Shown: piece by piece, positions 16,458 through 25,226 of the stretch | How the letters are laid out: every line of letters starts with the position of its first letter | Numbering within the stretch: the stretch's first letter is position 1 | From: Pseudomonadota bacterium | Lineage (GTDB): Bacteria; Pseudomonadota; Alphaproteobacteria; Sphingomonadales; Sphingomonadaceae | Length of the DNA stretch: 64,000 nt | Direction: 5' to 3' | Assembly (NCBI GenBank): GCA_023436615.1 | Contig: JAEZIO010000034.1 | Span: 1 to 64,000 of the forward strand | Notes under the pieces: model-generated | What the model was told of the DNA's origin: nothing | What the model saw: the letters and a program-made list of their open reading frames with translations, nothing else | Database searches by the model: none | Position numbers and translations under genes: made by a program

Positions 16458-17024
16458 ATGTATCACCCGGAGATGATCAGGCATCCCGAAAGTTGCCCGG
16501 CGCTGGTGCTCAACGCCGACTACACGCCGCTGTCCTATTTCCCGCTGAGCCTGTGGCCGTGGCAGACTGCGGTCAAGGCGATGTTCCTCGAGCGGGTGGA
16601 CGTCGTCGCGCATTACGAACGCGAAGTGCACAGCCCGACCATGGCGCTGAAGCTTCCGTCCGTCATCGCGCTCCGGCAGTTCGTGAGGCCGAACGAATAT
16701 CCGGCCTTCACGCGCTTCAACCTGTTCCTCCGCGACAAATTCCGGTGCGTCTATTGCGGTTCGCACAAGGAGCTGACGTTCGACCATATCGTCCCGCGCG
16801 CGCAGGGCGGCCGCACGACCTGGGAAAATGTCGCGACCGCCTGTGCTCCGTGCAACCTGAAGAAGGGCGGCCGGACGCCGCGGCAGGCGGGCCTGCATAT
16901 CGAGCGCGAACCGATCCGCCCGACCAGCTGGCAGCTCCAGGACCATGGCCGAAGCTTCCCGCCCAATCACCTCCACGAGACGTGGCGCGATTACCTCTAC
17001 TGGGACGTCGAGCTGGATCCGTAA
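16458..17024 (+). CDS. HNH endonuclease
   Basis: Protein of 188 residues. ATG 16458 (MYHPEMIRHPE) was chosen because AGGAGG lies 12 bases upstream and the longer frame from 16326 has no family-like sequence. The HNH core is FRCVYCGSHKELTFDHIVPRAQGG, then N in TWENVATACAPCNLKKG; the two CxxC pairs form a zinc site. This stand-alone HNH type is widespread and housekeeping-like in alphaproteobacteria, with LNADYTPLSYFPLSLWPWQ as a typical opening. Its biological substrate is not known. No restriction partner is near. Confidence 0.9.
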   Translation: MYHPEMIRHPESCPALVLNADYTPLSYFPLSLWPWQTAVKAMFLERVDVVAHYEREVHSPTMALKLPSVIALRQFVRPNEYPAFTRFNLFLRDKFRCVYCGSHKELTFDHIVPRAQGGRTTWENVATACAPCNLKKGGRTPRQAGLHIEREPIRPTSWQLQDHGRSFPPNHLHETWRDYLYWDVELDP

Positions 17025-17067
17025 CAGGGTTAGCGGCCCTTTAACCATTCCGGTTTAGCTGGGCCTC

Positions 17068-17616
17068 ATGGACGAATTGGACAGAGCGGGCGGCGAGCAG
17101 GCGCGCATCCTCGTCGTCGAGCGCAACCGCAATTATCTCGCCGTATTGGCGCGCCGGCTGACCGACTTCGGCTATCGCGTCGCCACGGCGGAGACCGCGC
17201 AGTCGGGGCTCGCCGAGATGTACCGGATGCCCGTCGATCTCGTCCTTTGCGAAACCAATCTTCCGGGCACCAGCGGCATCGAAATGGCGCGAATGGTGCG
17301 CGACGACCCCGTGCATAGCAACGTTCCGCTGCTTCTAGCCGTCGGTCGCTCGGACCCTGCGGCGGCCGTCAATGCATTTCGCGCCGGCGCCGACGGCGTC
17401 ATACGCAAACCGTGCCACTTCGAGGTGCTGGCCGCCTGCATCGCGCGACAGCTCAGCCGAGCCGAAGCGCTCAAGCGTCTTGCCCAGGACAATGCCGCAC
17501 TCGATGCCAAGGTCATCAGCCGCGTGATCGAGCTCGGTGAAATTCGCGACCGCCTGAACCAGGCGGAAGCCGAGCGCCGGCGGCTTGCGGCTTTGGTCGG
17601 CGAGCGTGCGGCTTAA
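17068..17616 (+). CDS. Receiver-domain protein with degenerate phosphorylation site
   Basis: Protein of 182 residues: a CheY-like receiver domain (about 12-128) followed by a helical, charged tail (132-180) that looks like a coiled coil; no DNA-binding or enzymatic output domain. At the phospho-acceptor position the sequence is DLVLCETNLPG, with Glu62 where Asp is expected. The acidic pair is replaced by Glu18-Arg19 (VVERNRN), and the Thr/Ser switch is absent (LAVGRSD). Lys114 in IRKPCHF is retained. It therefore cannot be phosphorylated in the standard way and may be a constitutive or protein-binding pseudo-receiver. It overlaps the galU stop by 4 bases. Confidence 0.88.
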   Translation: MDELDRAGGEQARILVVERNRNYLAVLARRLTDFGYRVATAETAQSGLAEMYRMPVDLVLCETNLPGTSGIEMARMVRDDPVHSNVPLLLAVGRSDPAAAVNAFRAGADGVIRKPCHFEVLAACIARQLSRAEALKRLAQDNAALDAKVISRVIELGEIRDRLNQAEAERRRLAALVGERAA

Positions 17617-18473
17617 AGCCCGCTGAGGTAATCGCGGACGTCGGAAGCGACGTCGTCGCGATCCAGAGCAGCCGCGAGGTTGGCGATCACGAACCCGGCC
17701 GCGCTCCCGCAGTCGTAGCGGGCCCCTTCGAACGTCCACGCATGGAACGGCTGCTTGCCGATGAGCCGCGCCATCGCATCAGTAAGCTGGATCTCGCCGC
17801 CCGCACCGCGCTCCTGCTTGTCCAGCTGGCGCATCACCTCGGGCTGCAGGATGTAGCGGCCGGGGAGCATCAGGTTGGAGGGAGCGGTGCCCGGCGAGGG
17901 CTTTTCCACCATTCCCCGGATCTGCGTAAGCCGGCCGTCGCTTTCGCCCGGATCGATCACGCCATATTTTTGGGTCTCGCCTTCGGGCACTTCGAGCGCG
18001 GCGACGACATTGCCGCCGACTTTTTCGTAGGCGGCGACGAGCTGGGCGAGGCAATTGGGCTTGCCGAGCATCAGCTCGTCGGGAAGCAGCACCGCGAACG
18101 GCTCGTCGCCGACGATGTCGCGGGCGCACCAGACCGCGTGGCCGAGTCCGAGCGGCTGCTGCTGCCGAACGGAAACCACTTCCCCGAACCGCGCTCGCGA
18201 CGGCTGCAGGATCTCCAGGCTCTTGCCCTTTTCCCCCATCGTTGTCTCGAGCTCGAAGCCGATGTCGAAATAATCGACCAGGCTCGACTTGCCGCGTCCG
18301 GTGACGAAGATCATCTGCTCGATGCCCGCTTCACGCGCTTCGTCGACCGCATATTGGATCAGCGGGCGGTCGACGATCGTCAGCATTTCCTTCGGGATCG
18401 CCTTTGTTGCGGGAAGCAGCCGCGTGCCGAGGCCCGCTACCGGGAAGACGGCCTTCCGAACGCGTGCGCTCAT
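17613..18473 (-). CDS. galU: UTP-glucose-1-phosphate uridylyltransferase
   Basis: Protein of 286 residues making UDP-glucose from UTP and glucose-1-phosphate, feeding envelope glycans. The nucleotide-binding GLGTRLLPATKAIPKEML lies at about 15-32, followed by VDRPLIQYAVDEA, the base-contact segment QQQPLGLGHAVWCA, and the metal-binding ALEVP and VEKPSPGTAPSN. Length is normal. The start overlaps the stop of the lptM-like lipoprotein gene (ATGA). Confidence 0.97.
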   Translation of the reverse strand: MSARVRKAVFPVAGLGTRLLPATKAIPKEMLTIVDRPLIQYAVDEAREAGIEQMIFVTGRGKSSLVDYFDIGFELETTMGEKGKSLEILQPSRARFGEVVSVRQQQPLGLGHAVWCARDIVGDEPFAVLLPDELMLGKPNCLAQLVAAYEKVGGNVVAALEVPEGETQKYGVIDPGESDGRLTQIRGMVEKPSPGTAPSNLMLPGRYILQPEVMRQLDKQERGAGGEIQLTDAMARLIGKQPFHAWTFEGARYDCGSAAGFVIANLAAALDRDDVASDVRDYLSGL

Positions 18474-18799
18474 TGCGGCGTCACCGGCCCGACTTCGTTG
18501 GTCTCTTCGTCTTCCTGCGCTTCGATCGGAACGGTCGGCGCCTGCCCGCTCGGGGGCGGCAGGTCGAAGCGATCGCTTTGCCGCGGCGCCGACCTTTTCA
18601 TCAGCTCGTCAATCCGGTTGGGACTTGCATAAGCGGGCGGCGTCAGCAGCTCGTTCGGCGTCGGCGTCGTCCGCGCCATCAGCGGCTTGACCGGCAAGGC
18701 CTGGCCCGGCGCGGGCTTCAAATCCCCCATCTTGCCGCAACCGGCGAGCGCGGCGAGCGCGACGAGGGATGCGATGCGGATGCCGCCGAGTGCCTTCAC
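18470..18799 (-). CDS. Small lipoprotein, LptM/YifL-like
   Basis: Protein of 109 residues with a lipobox (LAALAGCGKMG). The lipidated Cys followed by GKMGDLKP is like the C-G-x-K-G-x-L-x-x-P start of LptM, the small lipoprotein that assists LptD oxidation and maturation. The remainder is proline-rich, disordered-looking, and acidic at the end. In sphingomonads such lipoproteins often sit between argH and lysA, but here the neighbours are galU and, divergently, a TlpA-like gene. Assignment as LptM is an inference from the N-terminus only. Confidence 0.7.
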   Translation of the reverse strand: MKALGGIRIASLVALAALAGCGKMGDLKPAPGQALPVKPLMARTTPTPNELLTPPAYASPNRIDELMKRSAPRQSDRFDLPPPSGQAPTVPIEAQEDEETNEVGPVTPQ

Positions 18800-18876
18800 A
18801 GCCCCGGGCCTAGCGGCTCGGGAGCGCTTCTGCCAGCGGCTTGTGCCGTGGTGGAGCGCTCTCTATCCGCATCGCC

Positions 18877-19446
18877 ATGCATCGTTCCAAAGTCCTTCTG
18901 TTGCTGGTCCCCGTGCTCGCGCTTGCCATTGGCGGCTGCGAGCGCAAAGCCGCCGACGAGCCGACGGTCGAGGCTCCGGAAGGACCGACGAAGGGGGTCG
19001 ACCGCAGCCATGCCGGCCGGTCGATGCCCGACGTGGAGGTTTTCAACGCCGACGATGAGCCCGCGAAGCTTGCCGAAGCGGCCGGCAAGCCGCTCCTGGT
19101 GAACTTGTGGGCGAGCTGGTGCGCGCCTTGCGTCAAGGAATTGCCAACGCTCGATGCGTTGAGCCGCCGGCCTGGGGCGCCGCGAGTGCTCGCGGTTTCC
19201 GAGGACATCGGCGAGCGCGGATCGGTCGAGGCTTTCCTGGAGCAACACGGCATCAAGGATCTTGAGGCCTGGCGTGACCCGAAGATGGCGCTGACGGGTG
19301 CACTTGGCGTCCAGGTCATGCCGACAACAGTCTATTACGATGCAGGCGGCCGCGAGGTGTGGCGGTACACCGGCGATCTCGACTGGACGAGCGAAGAGGC
19401 GGCTAGGCTGCTTGCCGAAGCCGGCGGGGACGCCGCCAGGCGCTGA
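18877..19446 (+). CDS. TlpA family thiol:disulfide reductase, lipid-anchored
   Basis: Protein of 189 residues. ATG 18877 gives a lipoprotein signal (LALAIGGC, Cys21). The thioredoxin fold carries WASWCAPC (Cys82, Cys85) and the cis-Pro loop QVMPTTVYYD. TlpA/ResA-type enzymes reduce periplasmic disulfides, for example in cytochrome maturation; here the substrate is unknown. The in-frame ATG/TTG further upstream would disrupt the signal peptide. Its 3' end overlaps the EamA transporter gene by 44 bases on the other strand. Confidence 0.92.
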   Translation: MHRSKVLLLLVPVLALAIGGCERKAADEPTVEAPEGPTKGVDRSHAGRSMPDVEVFNADDEPAKLAEAAGKPLLVNLWASWCAPCVKELPTLDALSRRPGAPRVLAVSEDIGERGSVEAFLEQHGIKDLEAWRDPKMALTGALGVQVMPTTVYYDAGGREVWRYTGDLDWTSEEAARLLAEAGGDAARR

Positions 19447-20335
19447 TCAGCCGGCCGTCGATCGCAGCCAGGCCGAGCGCGATCAGCGCAAGCCCCAGGA
19501 AATCGTGAGGCGCAAGCGCTTCCGCGAGGAACAGCGCGCCCAGCAGGATCGCCGTCGGTGGCACGAGCAGCGTCACAAGCAGCGCGTTGGTCGCACCCGC
19601 GGAGTCGATCAGACGGAAATAGAGGACGTAGGCGAAGGCAGTGCAGAGCAGGGCCAGCGCAGCGATTGCGGCCCATGCCGTTATAGGTGGGATTGGCTGC
19701 AGCCACGGCCGGTCGACCAACAGGGCGATCGGCAGCATGATCATCGCGCCGGCCGTGAGCTGCCCAGTCGTGACGCTCATCGGCGGCAGGCCCATCGCCT
19801 TGAACCGTCGCGCCCATACCGCTGCAAGCGCGTAGCTGAAGGAGGCGGCGACGCAGGCGAGCTGCGCGAGCGCGTCCGTGCCGATGTTTGCGAGCAGTGT
19901 CGGGCCGATCATGGTCGCGACTCCACCGAACCCGAGGGCCACTCCGGCGACCTTGCGCGGAGTCATGCGCTCGTCCTTCGTGAACAGGTGGGCGACGACA
20001 ACGCCCCAGATCGGCGTCGTCGCGTTGAGTATCGACGCGAGGCCGCTGGCGATGTGCGTCTGGCCCCATCCGAACAAAGCGAACGGGACGACGTTGTTGA
20101 GAAGCGCGAGGACAAGCATCGATCCCCACACCTCGCGGGGCAGGCCCAGCGGCTGGCCTCTCCAGCGAAGGAACAGCCACAATCCGGCAGCAGCGATCGA
20201 CAGGCGAAGCCACACATAAGTGAGCGGCGGCACGGTGTGGACCGCGACGCTGATGAAGAAGAAGGCCCCGCCCCAAATCAGCGCAAGCACGATCAAAATT
20301 GCCCAGTCGGCCCGGTTCATCTGGCTGCGGATCAT
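19403..20335 (-). CDS. DMT superfamily transporter, EamA type
   Basis: Protein of 310 residues with ten predicted transmembrane helices in two EamA repeats. Signatures include LIWGGAFFFISVAVHTVPPL in repeat 1 and AFAYVLYFRLIDSAGATNA in repeat 2. These proteins export amino acids or other metabolites; the substrate here is unknown. ATG 20335 was chosen because GGAG lies 9 bases upstream; ATG 20320 is an alternative, and the longer frame to 20413 is not hydrophobic. Confidence 0.9.
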   Translation of the reverse strand: MIRSQMNRADWAILIVLALIWGGAFFFISVAVHTVPPLTYVWLRLSIAAAGLWLFLRWRGQPLGLPREVWGSMLVLALLNNVVPFALFGWGQTHIASGLASILNATTPIWGVVVAHLFTKDERMTPRKVAGVALGFGGVATMIGPTLLANIGTDALAQLACVAASFSYALAAVWARRFKAMGLPPMSVTTGQLTAGAMIMLPIALLVDRPWLQPIPPITAWAAIAALALLCTAFAYVLYFRLIDSAGATNALLVTLLVPPTAILLGALFLAEALAPHDFLGLALIALGLAAIDGRLISAWRRPRRLRQAA

Positions 20336-20484
20336 GGAGGCTCCGTATCCGCGCGAGCTTTCGCGGGCGTCCGCATCCTTGCTGTCAAAGCATTGGTCAG
20401 TGACGGTCGCCATCGTCGTGCACTAGCCGCGCGCGCAGCTTGCGCGCCAACAAATGCACGCTGGACGGCAATAAGGTGAGCTTA

Positions 20485-21312
20485 TTAATCCCGCAGCAGC
20501 TCGTTGATGCTCGTCTTGGAGCGCGTGCGCTCGTCGACCCGCTTGACGATCACCGCGCAGCCGAGCGCGGGGCCGCTGCCGCTCGCGGGCGGAAGACTGC
20601 CCGGGACGACCACCGAATAGGGGGGCACCCTGCCGCGGAACATTTCACCGCTGTCCCGATCGACAATCTTGGTCGAAGCCCCGAGGAAGACGCCCATCGA
20701 CAGCACCGAGCCCCGCTCGACGACGACCCCCTCGGCGACCTCCGACCGAGCGCCAATGAAGCAGTCGTCTTCGATGATCACCGGGCCGGCCTGAAGCGGC
20801 TCGAGCACGCCGCCTATGCCGGCGCCGCCCGAGATGTGGACGTTGCGGCCGATCTGGGCGCAGCTCCCGACTGTCGCCCAGGTATCGACCATCGTTCCTT
20901 CGCCGACATAGGCGCCGATATTGACGAAGCTCGGCATCAGCACGGCGCCGGGAGCGATATAGGCGCCGCGGCGCACGATCGCCCCCGGGACGGCGCGGAA
21001 GCCGGCAGCTTCGAATTCGCCGTCGCTCCAGCCTGAGAACTTGGAGGGCACCTTGTCCCACCAATGGGCGCCGCCCGGCCCGCCGCCGATCGACCGCATC
21101 GGATTGAGCCGGAAGGATAGCAGCACGGCCTTCTTGAGCCACTGGCGTACCGTCCAGCCCTCGCCGTCCTTTTCCGCGATTCGCTCCTCGCCGCTGTCCA
21201 GCGCGTCGATCGCAGCGTCGACGGCTTCGCGGAGCTTGCCTCTCGTTTCAGGACCGATTGAATCCCTCTCGTCCCACGCGGTTTCGATTGCCTGTTGAAC
21301 GTCGGGACTCAT
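20485..21312 (-). CDS. dapD: 2,3,4,5-tetrahydropyridine-2,6-dicarboxylate N-succinyltransferase
   Basis: Protein of 275 residues, lysine/DAP pathway enzyme transferring succinyl from succinyl-CoA. The N-terminal helical domain is followed by a left-handed beta-helix of hexapeptide repeats (GAYIAPGAVLMPSFVNIGAYV, GTMVDTWATVGSCAQIG, VHISGGAGIGGVLEPLQA). ATG 21312 was chosen since it gives the normal DapD opening and overlaps the stop of the upstream nucleotidase gene (ATGA); the frame is open to 21420 without family-like sequence. The partner dapE is not in the window. Confidence 0.97.
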   Translation of the reverse strand: MSPDVQQAIETAWDERDSIGPETRGKLREAVDAAIDALDSGEERIAEKDGEGWTVRQWLKKAVLLSFRLNPMRSIGGGPGGAHWWDKVPSKFSGWSDGEFEAAGFRAVPGAIVRRGAYIAPGAVLMPSFVNIGAYVGEGTMVDTWATVGSCAQIGRNVHISGGAGIGGVLEPLQAGPVIIEDDCFIGARSEVAEGVVVERGSVLSMGVFLGASTKIVDRDSGEMFRGRVPPYSVVVPGSLPPASGSGPALGCAVIVKRVDERTRSKTSINELLRD

Positions 21313-21977
21313 TCTTCCCCCTCGAGGATGTTTTCGAGCCAGTCGCTGACTCGATGAATTCTGTGGTCGATGAAATCGCCGGTGCCGTGGCTGCCGCGTT
21401 CGGAGCCATTGTCCACCCACACCGTCGTCATGCCCAGAGCTTTTGCTGGCTTCAGGTTGGCCGCCATGTCGTCGGCAAGTAGCGCGGCCTGGGGATCTAT
21501 TCCGAAGCGCTCGCAGAGCAGCTCATAGCCGTGAGGATCGGGTTTCGGGCGGTATCCGCTCGCATGGATGTCATGGAGATCGTCGAAGCGCTCGTGAACG
21601 CCGATCGCCTCAAGCACTCGGCGCGCGTAGCACGCGTCGCCGTTGGTGAAGACGAATTTGCGCCCCGGCAGCCGCGCCAGCGCGGAGGCAAGGCGTTCGT
21701 CGGTCGCGACGCGATCGAGAGGAACGGCATGGACCTGCTCCAAAAAATCATGGGGGTCGACGCCATGGTCCTTCATCAGGCCCGCGAGCGTGGTGCCGTG
21801 TGTGTGAAAGTGGTATTTCTGGACGCGTCGCGCCTCCTGCGGGTCGCAATCGAGCAGGCGCTGGATGTAAGCGCCCATGCGCTCGTCGATCAGCTCGAAG
21901 AGGCCGGCCGAGGCGGGGTACAAGCAATTGTCGAGGTCGAAAATCCAGTCGCGGATGTGGGCAAAGCGCGGGTCCAT
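21309..21977 (-). CDS. HAD-superfamily pyrimidine 5'-nucleotidase (SDT1-like)
   Basis: Protein of 222 residues. The HAD motif I is WIFDLDNCLYP (nucleophile Asp), motif II is VFTNGD, motif III the Lys of GYRPKPDPHGY, and motif IV LLADDMAANL. The TLYP-like residues after DLDN and the size fit the SDT1/PHM8-type pyrimidine nucleotidases. I use ATG 21977 (MDPRFAHIRDWIF) because relatives begin there; ATG 22007 is ten codons upstream. It is translationally coupled to dapD. Physiological substrates are inferred. Confidence 0.88.
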   Translation of the reverse strand: MDPRFAHIRDWIFDLDNCLYPASAGLFELIDERMGAYIQRLLDCDPQEARRVQKYHFHTHGTTLAGLMKDHGVDPHDFLEQVHAVPLDRVATDERLASALARLPGRKFVFTNGDACYARRVLEAIGVHERFDDLHDIHASGYRPKPDPHGYELLCERFGIDPQAALLADDMAANLKPAKALGMTTVWVDNGSERGSHGTGDFIDHRIHRVSDWLENILEGEE

Positions 21978-22092
21978 CACTGGGCGCGGCCTTAGCGGCT
22001 TAGTCATCTTCAGGAAAATGAAAGCTTCGATAAATCATACGCGATCCGGGGAAGCTGTTATTTTTCAGCAGCTTGAGCGGAGTTAGAAGAAC

Positions 22093-24420
22093 GTGAACAG
22101 GCGATTTCTGGCGACGAGTGCAGTCGCGGTAACCATGGCGTTCGGTCTCTCGGCATGCGGTGGCGGAGGTGGTGGCGTGCAGCCGCTGCCCTTCACTCCG
22201 ACTCCGACGCCCACGCCGACACCAACGCCGACTCCCACGCCGACTCCAACTCCGACTCCGACCCCCACACCGACCCCGACTCCCACACCGGGCGTCAACT
22301 ACGATACCTCCGAATATCGCAACTCGAACTACTCCGTCGCCGCCAACGCTCTCGCGGCTTACAATCAGGGCGCGACGGGCAAGGGCATTAAGATCGGCGT
22401 CATCGACAGCGGCATCAATCCCAACCTCGCCGAGTTCGCCGGCAAGATCGATCCGGCCAGCGGCGACGTTTACGGCCAGCGCGGAGTGAGCGACGAAGGC
22501 GGGCACGGAACCGCGGTGTCCGCGGTCGCTGCCGCCGCCCGCAACAACAGCAACACCATGGGCGTCGCGTTCGATTCGACGATCATCTCGATGCGCGCCG
22601 ACAAGCCCGGCACCTGCGTAACGGAAAAGGGCTGCGAATTCTTCGACGATGCGATCGCGGAGGGCGTGGACGCCGCGCGCGCCGCAGGCGCGAAGGTGAT
22701 CAACATGTCGCTCGGCGGATCGCCGCCGAGCTCACTGCTCGTCGCGGCGCTCCAGCGCGCGGTCAATGCCGGAATCGTTATCGTCATTTCGGCGGGTAAT
22801 GACGGCGAAGACCCGACCAAATCGAGCAACCCCGATCCTTTCGCCCTGGGCCCCGCTCAAATGTTCCCCGGGAACGTCATCATCGCCGGGTCGGTGGGTG
22901 TCGACAACGGAGCGGGAGGAACGGACCTCGACACGCTGTCGATCTTCTCCAACCGCGCCGGCAGCGGCGCGACCTGGTACCTCACGGCTCTCGGCTACCG
23001 CGACCGCGCGCCGGACGAGGAGGGCACGCAATACCTTTGGTCGGGCACGAGCTTCTCGGCGCCGACGATATCGGGCGCCGCGGCGCTGCTCGCGCAGGCG
23101 TTCCCCAATCTCACCGGCAAGCAGATCATCGACATCCTGCTGAAATCCGCTGACGACCTCGGAGCTCCGGGCACCGATGCCGTCTACGGGCGAGGCAGGT
23201 TGAATATTGCCTCCGCGTTCAAGCCGATCGGCCAGACGAGCATGGCGGACAGCCAGACTCCGGTAAGCACGGGCGACAATGGCGACCTGCCGCCCGCGGC
23301 CGGCGACGGCAACGAGGGCCAGTCGCTCGGGGCGATCATCCTCGACGGCTACGATCGCGCGTTTGTGCTCGATCTCGCCAAGACGCTGAAGCAGGCGGAA
23401 GTTTCGCATCCGCTTCGTCAGGCAATCCAGAGCGGCGTGCGTGTGAACAGTGTTTCTGCTGGTCCGCTCACGCTCGCGATGACGGTTTCGGAGCGTCGCG
23501 ACGGATCGCAGGGCTTCGCGCTCGAAAAGCTCGGGATCGGCCCTGACGATGCGCGCAAGTCGCGACTAATTGCCGGCGCGGCGATTGCTCGCCTCGACAA
23601 GAAGACGGCGGCGGCCTTCGGTTTCGCGGAGGGCGCGAAGGCGATGGAGCGGCGGTTGTCCGGCGCAGAGCCCGGGGCTTTCCTCATCGCCAGGGACATT
23701 GCCGGAGACCCCGGCTTTACCGCAAAGCGTGAAGGAAGCGTCGCGATCCGGCGCAACCTCGGCCCGGTCGGCGTCACGGTGTCGGGCGAGAGCGGGAGCG
23801 TCTGGAACGAAATCCGCACGAGCGCCACCGATTCGCCCTATCGCTGGGCGAGCGTCTCGGTCGACAAGAACCTCGGCAAGACGTGGCTGTCCGCCGGCCT
23901 AAGCCGCCTCGACGAAAAGCAGACGCTGCTTGGCGGCCGCATGTCGAACGCCCTTGGCGGCGGCGGTTCGAAGAGCCTGTTCCTCGATCTCGAGGCCCGT
24001 CGCCAGCTTGGGAACGGCTTCAGCACGGGGCTGTCTGCACGGCACGGCTGGACCGACTTCGCCGGCGGAAAGATGCAGACCGATGCCTATGCGCTCGACG
24101 TGCAGAAGGTCGGAGTGCTGGGCGGGAGCGACCGGCTAGGCTTCCGGCTGTCGCAGCCCCTGCGCGTGTCGAGCGGCGGCTTCGCCCTGATGCTGCCGAC
24201 GTCCTACGATTATGCGACGCGCACGGCGACCAGCAGCTGGACGACGCGCTCGCTGAGCCCCAGCGGCCGCGAACTGGATGCCGAGCTGAGTTACGGCTCT
24301 TCGCTTTGGGACGGCAGCGGCTGGGTCGGCGGCAACCTGTTCATGCGCCGCCAGCCGGGGCACATCGCGAGCGCGCCCGATGACTACGGCGCCGCGATCC
24401 GCTTCACGCTCGGCTTCTGA
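22093..24420 (+). CDS. S8 family subtilisin-like serine protease with Thr-Pro linker and barrel-like C-terminus
   Basis: Protein of 775 residues from GTG 22093. A lipobox-like LSACGGGGGG is followed by a linker of sixteen Thr-Pro dipeptides. The catalytic triad is Asp in IGVIDSGIN, His in GHGTAVSAVAA and Ser in GTSFSAP, with the oxyanion Asn in ISAGNDG. After about residue 380 the sequence becomes strand-rich (SVAIRRNLGPVGVTVSGESG, FSTGLSARHGW) and ends in FTLGF, a terminal aromatic as in outer-membrane barrels. This looks like an autotransporter-type surface protease. The 3' end overlaps the next gene on the minus strand by 17 bases. Confidence 0.9.
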   Translation: MNRRFLATSAVAVTMAFGLSACGGGGGGVQPLPFTPTPTPTPTPTPTPTPTPTPTPTPTPTPTPTPGVNYDTSEYRNSNYSVAANALAAYNQGATGKGIKIGVIDSGINPNLAEFAGKIDPASGDVYGQRGVSDEGGHGTAVSAVAAAARNNSNTMGVAFDSTIISMRADKPGTCVTEKGCEFFDDAIAEGVDAARAAGAKVINMSLGGSPPSSLLVAALQRAVNAGIVIVISAGNDGEDPTKSSNPDPFALGPAQMFPGNVIIAGSVGVDNGAGGTDLDTLSIFSNRAGSGATWYLTALGYRDRAPDEEGTQYLWSGTSFSAPTISGAAALLAQAFPNLTGKQIIDILLKSADDLGAPGTDAVYGRGRLNIASAFKPIGQTSMADSQTPVSTGDNGDLPPAAGDGNEGQSLGAIILDGYDRAFVLDLAKTLKQAEVSHPLRQAIQSGVRVNSVSAGPLTLAMTVSERRDGSQGFALEKLGIGPDDARKSRLIAGAAIARLDKKTAAAFGFAEGAKAMERRLSGAEPGAFLIARDIAGDPGFTAKREGSVAIRRNLGPVGVTVSGESGSVWNEIRTSATDSPYRWASVSVDKNLGKTWLSAGLSRLDEKQTLLGGRMSNALGGGGSKSLFLDLEARRQLGNGFSTGLSARHGWTDFAGGKMQTDAYALDVQKVGVLGGSDRLGFRLSQPLRVSSGGFALMLPTSYDYATRTATSSWTTRSLSPSGRELDAELSYGSSLWDGSGWVGGNLFMRRQPGHIASAPDDYGAAIRFTLGF
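22195..22290 (+). repeat. Hexanucleotide repeat coding (Thr-Pro)16 in the subtilase
   Basis: A run of 96 bases made of sixteen degenerate ACNCCN units lies between the lipobox and the protease domain. All length changes by whole units keep the frame, so the tract can lengthen or shorten the linker without knocking out the gene. The reverse strand reads as an artefactual Gly-Val repeat. Confidence 0.95.
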
Positions 24421-25153
24421 ACCTCGGCACCAGCATCCCGACGCGGCCGCGGTAGCGTTCGTAGTCAGTTCCGAACAGGCTCACCAGGTCGCGCTCCTCG
24501 TAGCGGATCGCGACGAGCATGTACGCGGAGAAACCGGCAGCCAGCAGCAGGTGCCCGGCAGTCATTTCCGGTGTTGCCCAGAAGGCCAGGAAAAAGCCTG
24601 CATAGAGCGGGTGCGCAACCCATTTGTAGAACAGCGGCTCGCGCAGCTCGGGAGCTGCGGCCGTCTTCCCGCGAGCGTGGAGCCACGCCTGCTGAAGGCC
24701 GAACAGCTCGAAATGGTTGATGAGGAACGTGGTCACCAGCACGATCGCGAATCCGGCCCAGAACAGCAGCATCAGCAAGTCGTGCAGCACCGGGTTGCGG
24801 ACGCTCCAGACGATGCTGTCGATCGGTTGCCAGAAACGGAAGAGCACGATCAGCGCGAGGCTGGCCAGAAGCACATACATGCTGCGTTCCGCGTGCGGCG
24901 GCACGAATTTTGTCCACGCGCGCTTGAAGCCCTGGCGGGCCATGACGCTGTGCTGCAGGCCGAAAAGCGCGATGAGCGCGACGTCGATGATGACGGAGGC
25001 ACCGACCGTCAGTGTCGACGCCGGGTTGTCTACAGTCCTGAGATCCAGGCCGCCGATCGCGAGATCTCCGACGAAGATGACCAGGTACAGGAAGGTCGCG
25101 AAGAAGATCGCGTAGCAGGCGATGGCGAATGCAAGGCTGAGCGCGCGTGACAT
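24404..25153 (-). CDS. MddA/NnrU-like membrane methyltransferase
   Basis: Protein of 249 residues with five to six transmembrane helices. The family features are LFGLQHSVMARQGFKRAW, the long HFELFGLQQAWLHARG loop, and the C-terminal KWVAHPLYAGFFLAFW with RYEERDLVSLFGTDYERYR, the SAM-binding region shared by isoprenylcysteine methyltransferase-like proteins. The closest described function is methanethiol S-methyltransferase (MddA, dimethylsulfide formation), but this is family-level inference. It is convergent with the subtilase. Confidence 0.8.
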   Translation of the reverse strand: MSRALSLAFAIACYAIFFATFLYLVIFVGDLAIGGLDLRTVDNPASTLTVGASVIIDVALIALFGLQHSVMARQGFKRAWTKFVPPHAERSMYVLLASLALIVLFRFWQPIDSIVWSVRNPVLHDLLMLLFWAGFAIVLVTTFLINHFELFGLQQAWLHARGKTAAAPELREPLFYKWVAHPLYAGFFLAFWATPEMTAGHLLLAAGFSAYMLVAIRYEERDLVSLFGTDYERYRGRVGMLVPRFRSRA

Positions 25154-25226
25154 GCCGATTTCCCCTTTTCGGCTGTGACGAGCGGGGAATTTACCAGATT
25201 GTGGATGTGCGCGTTAGCGCAAATGC

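Noticed and set aside
22083..22298. Minus-strand ORF made of Gly-Val repeats
   Set aside because: It is the mirror image of the Thr-Pro hexamer tract in the subtilase gene and has no start context or family support.
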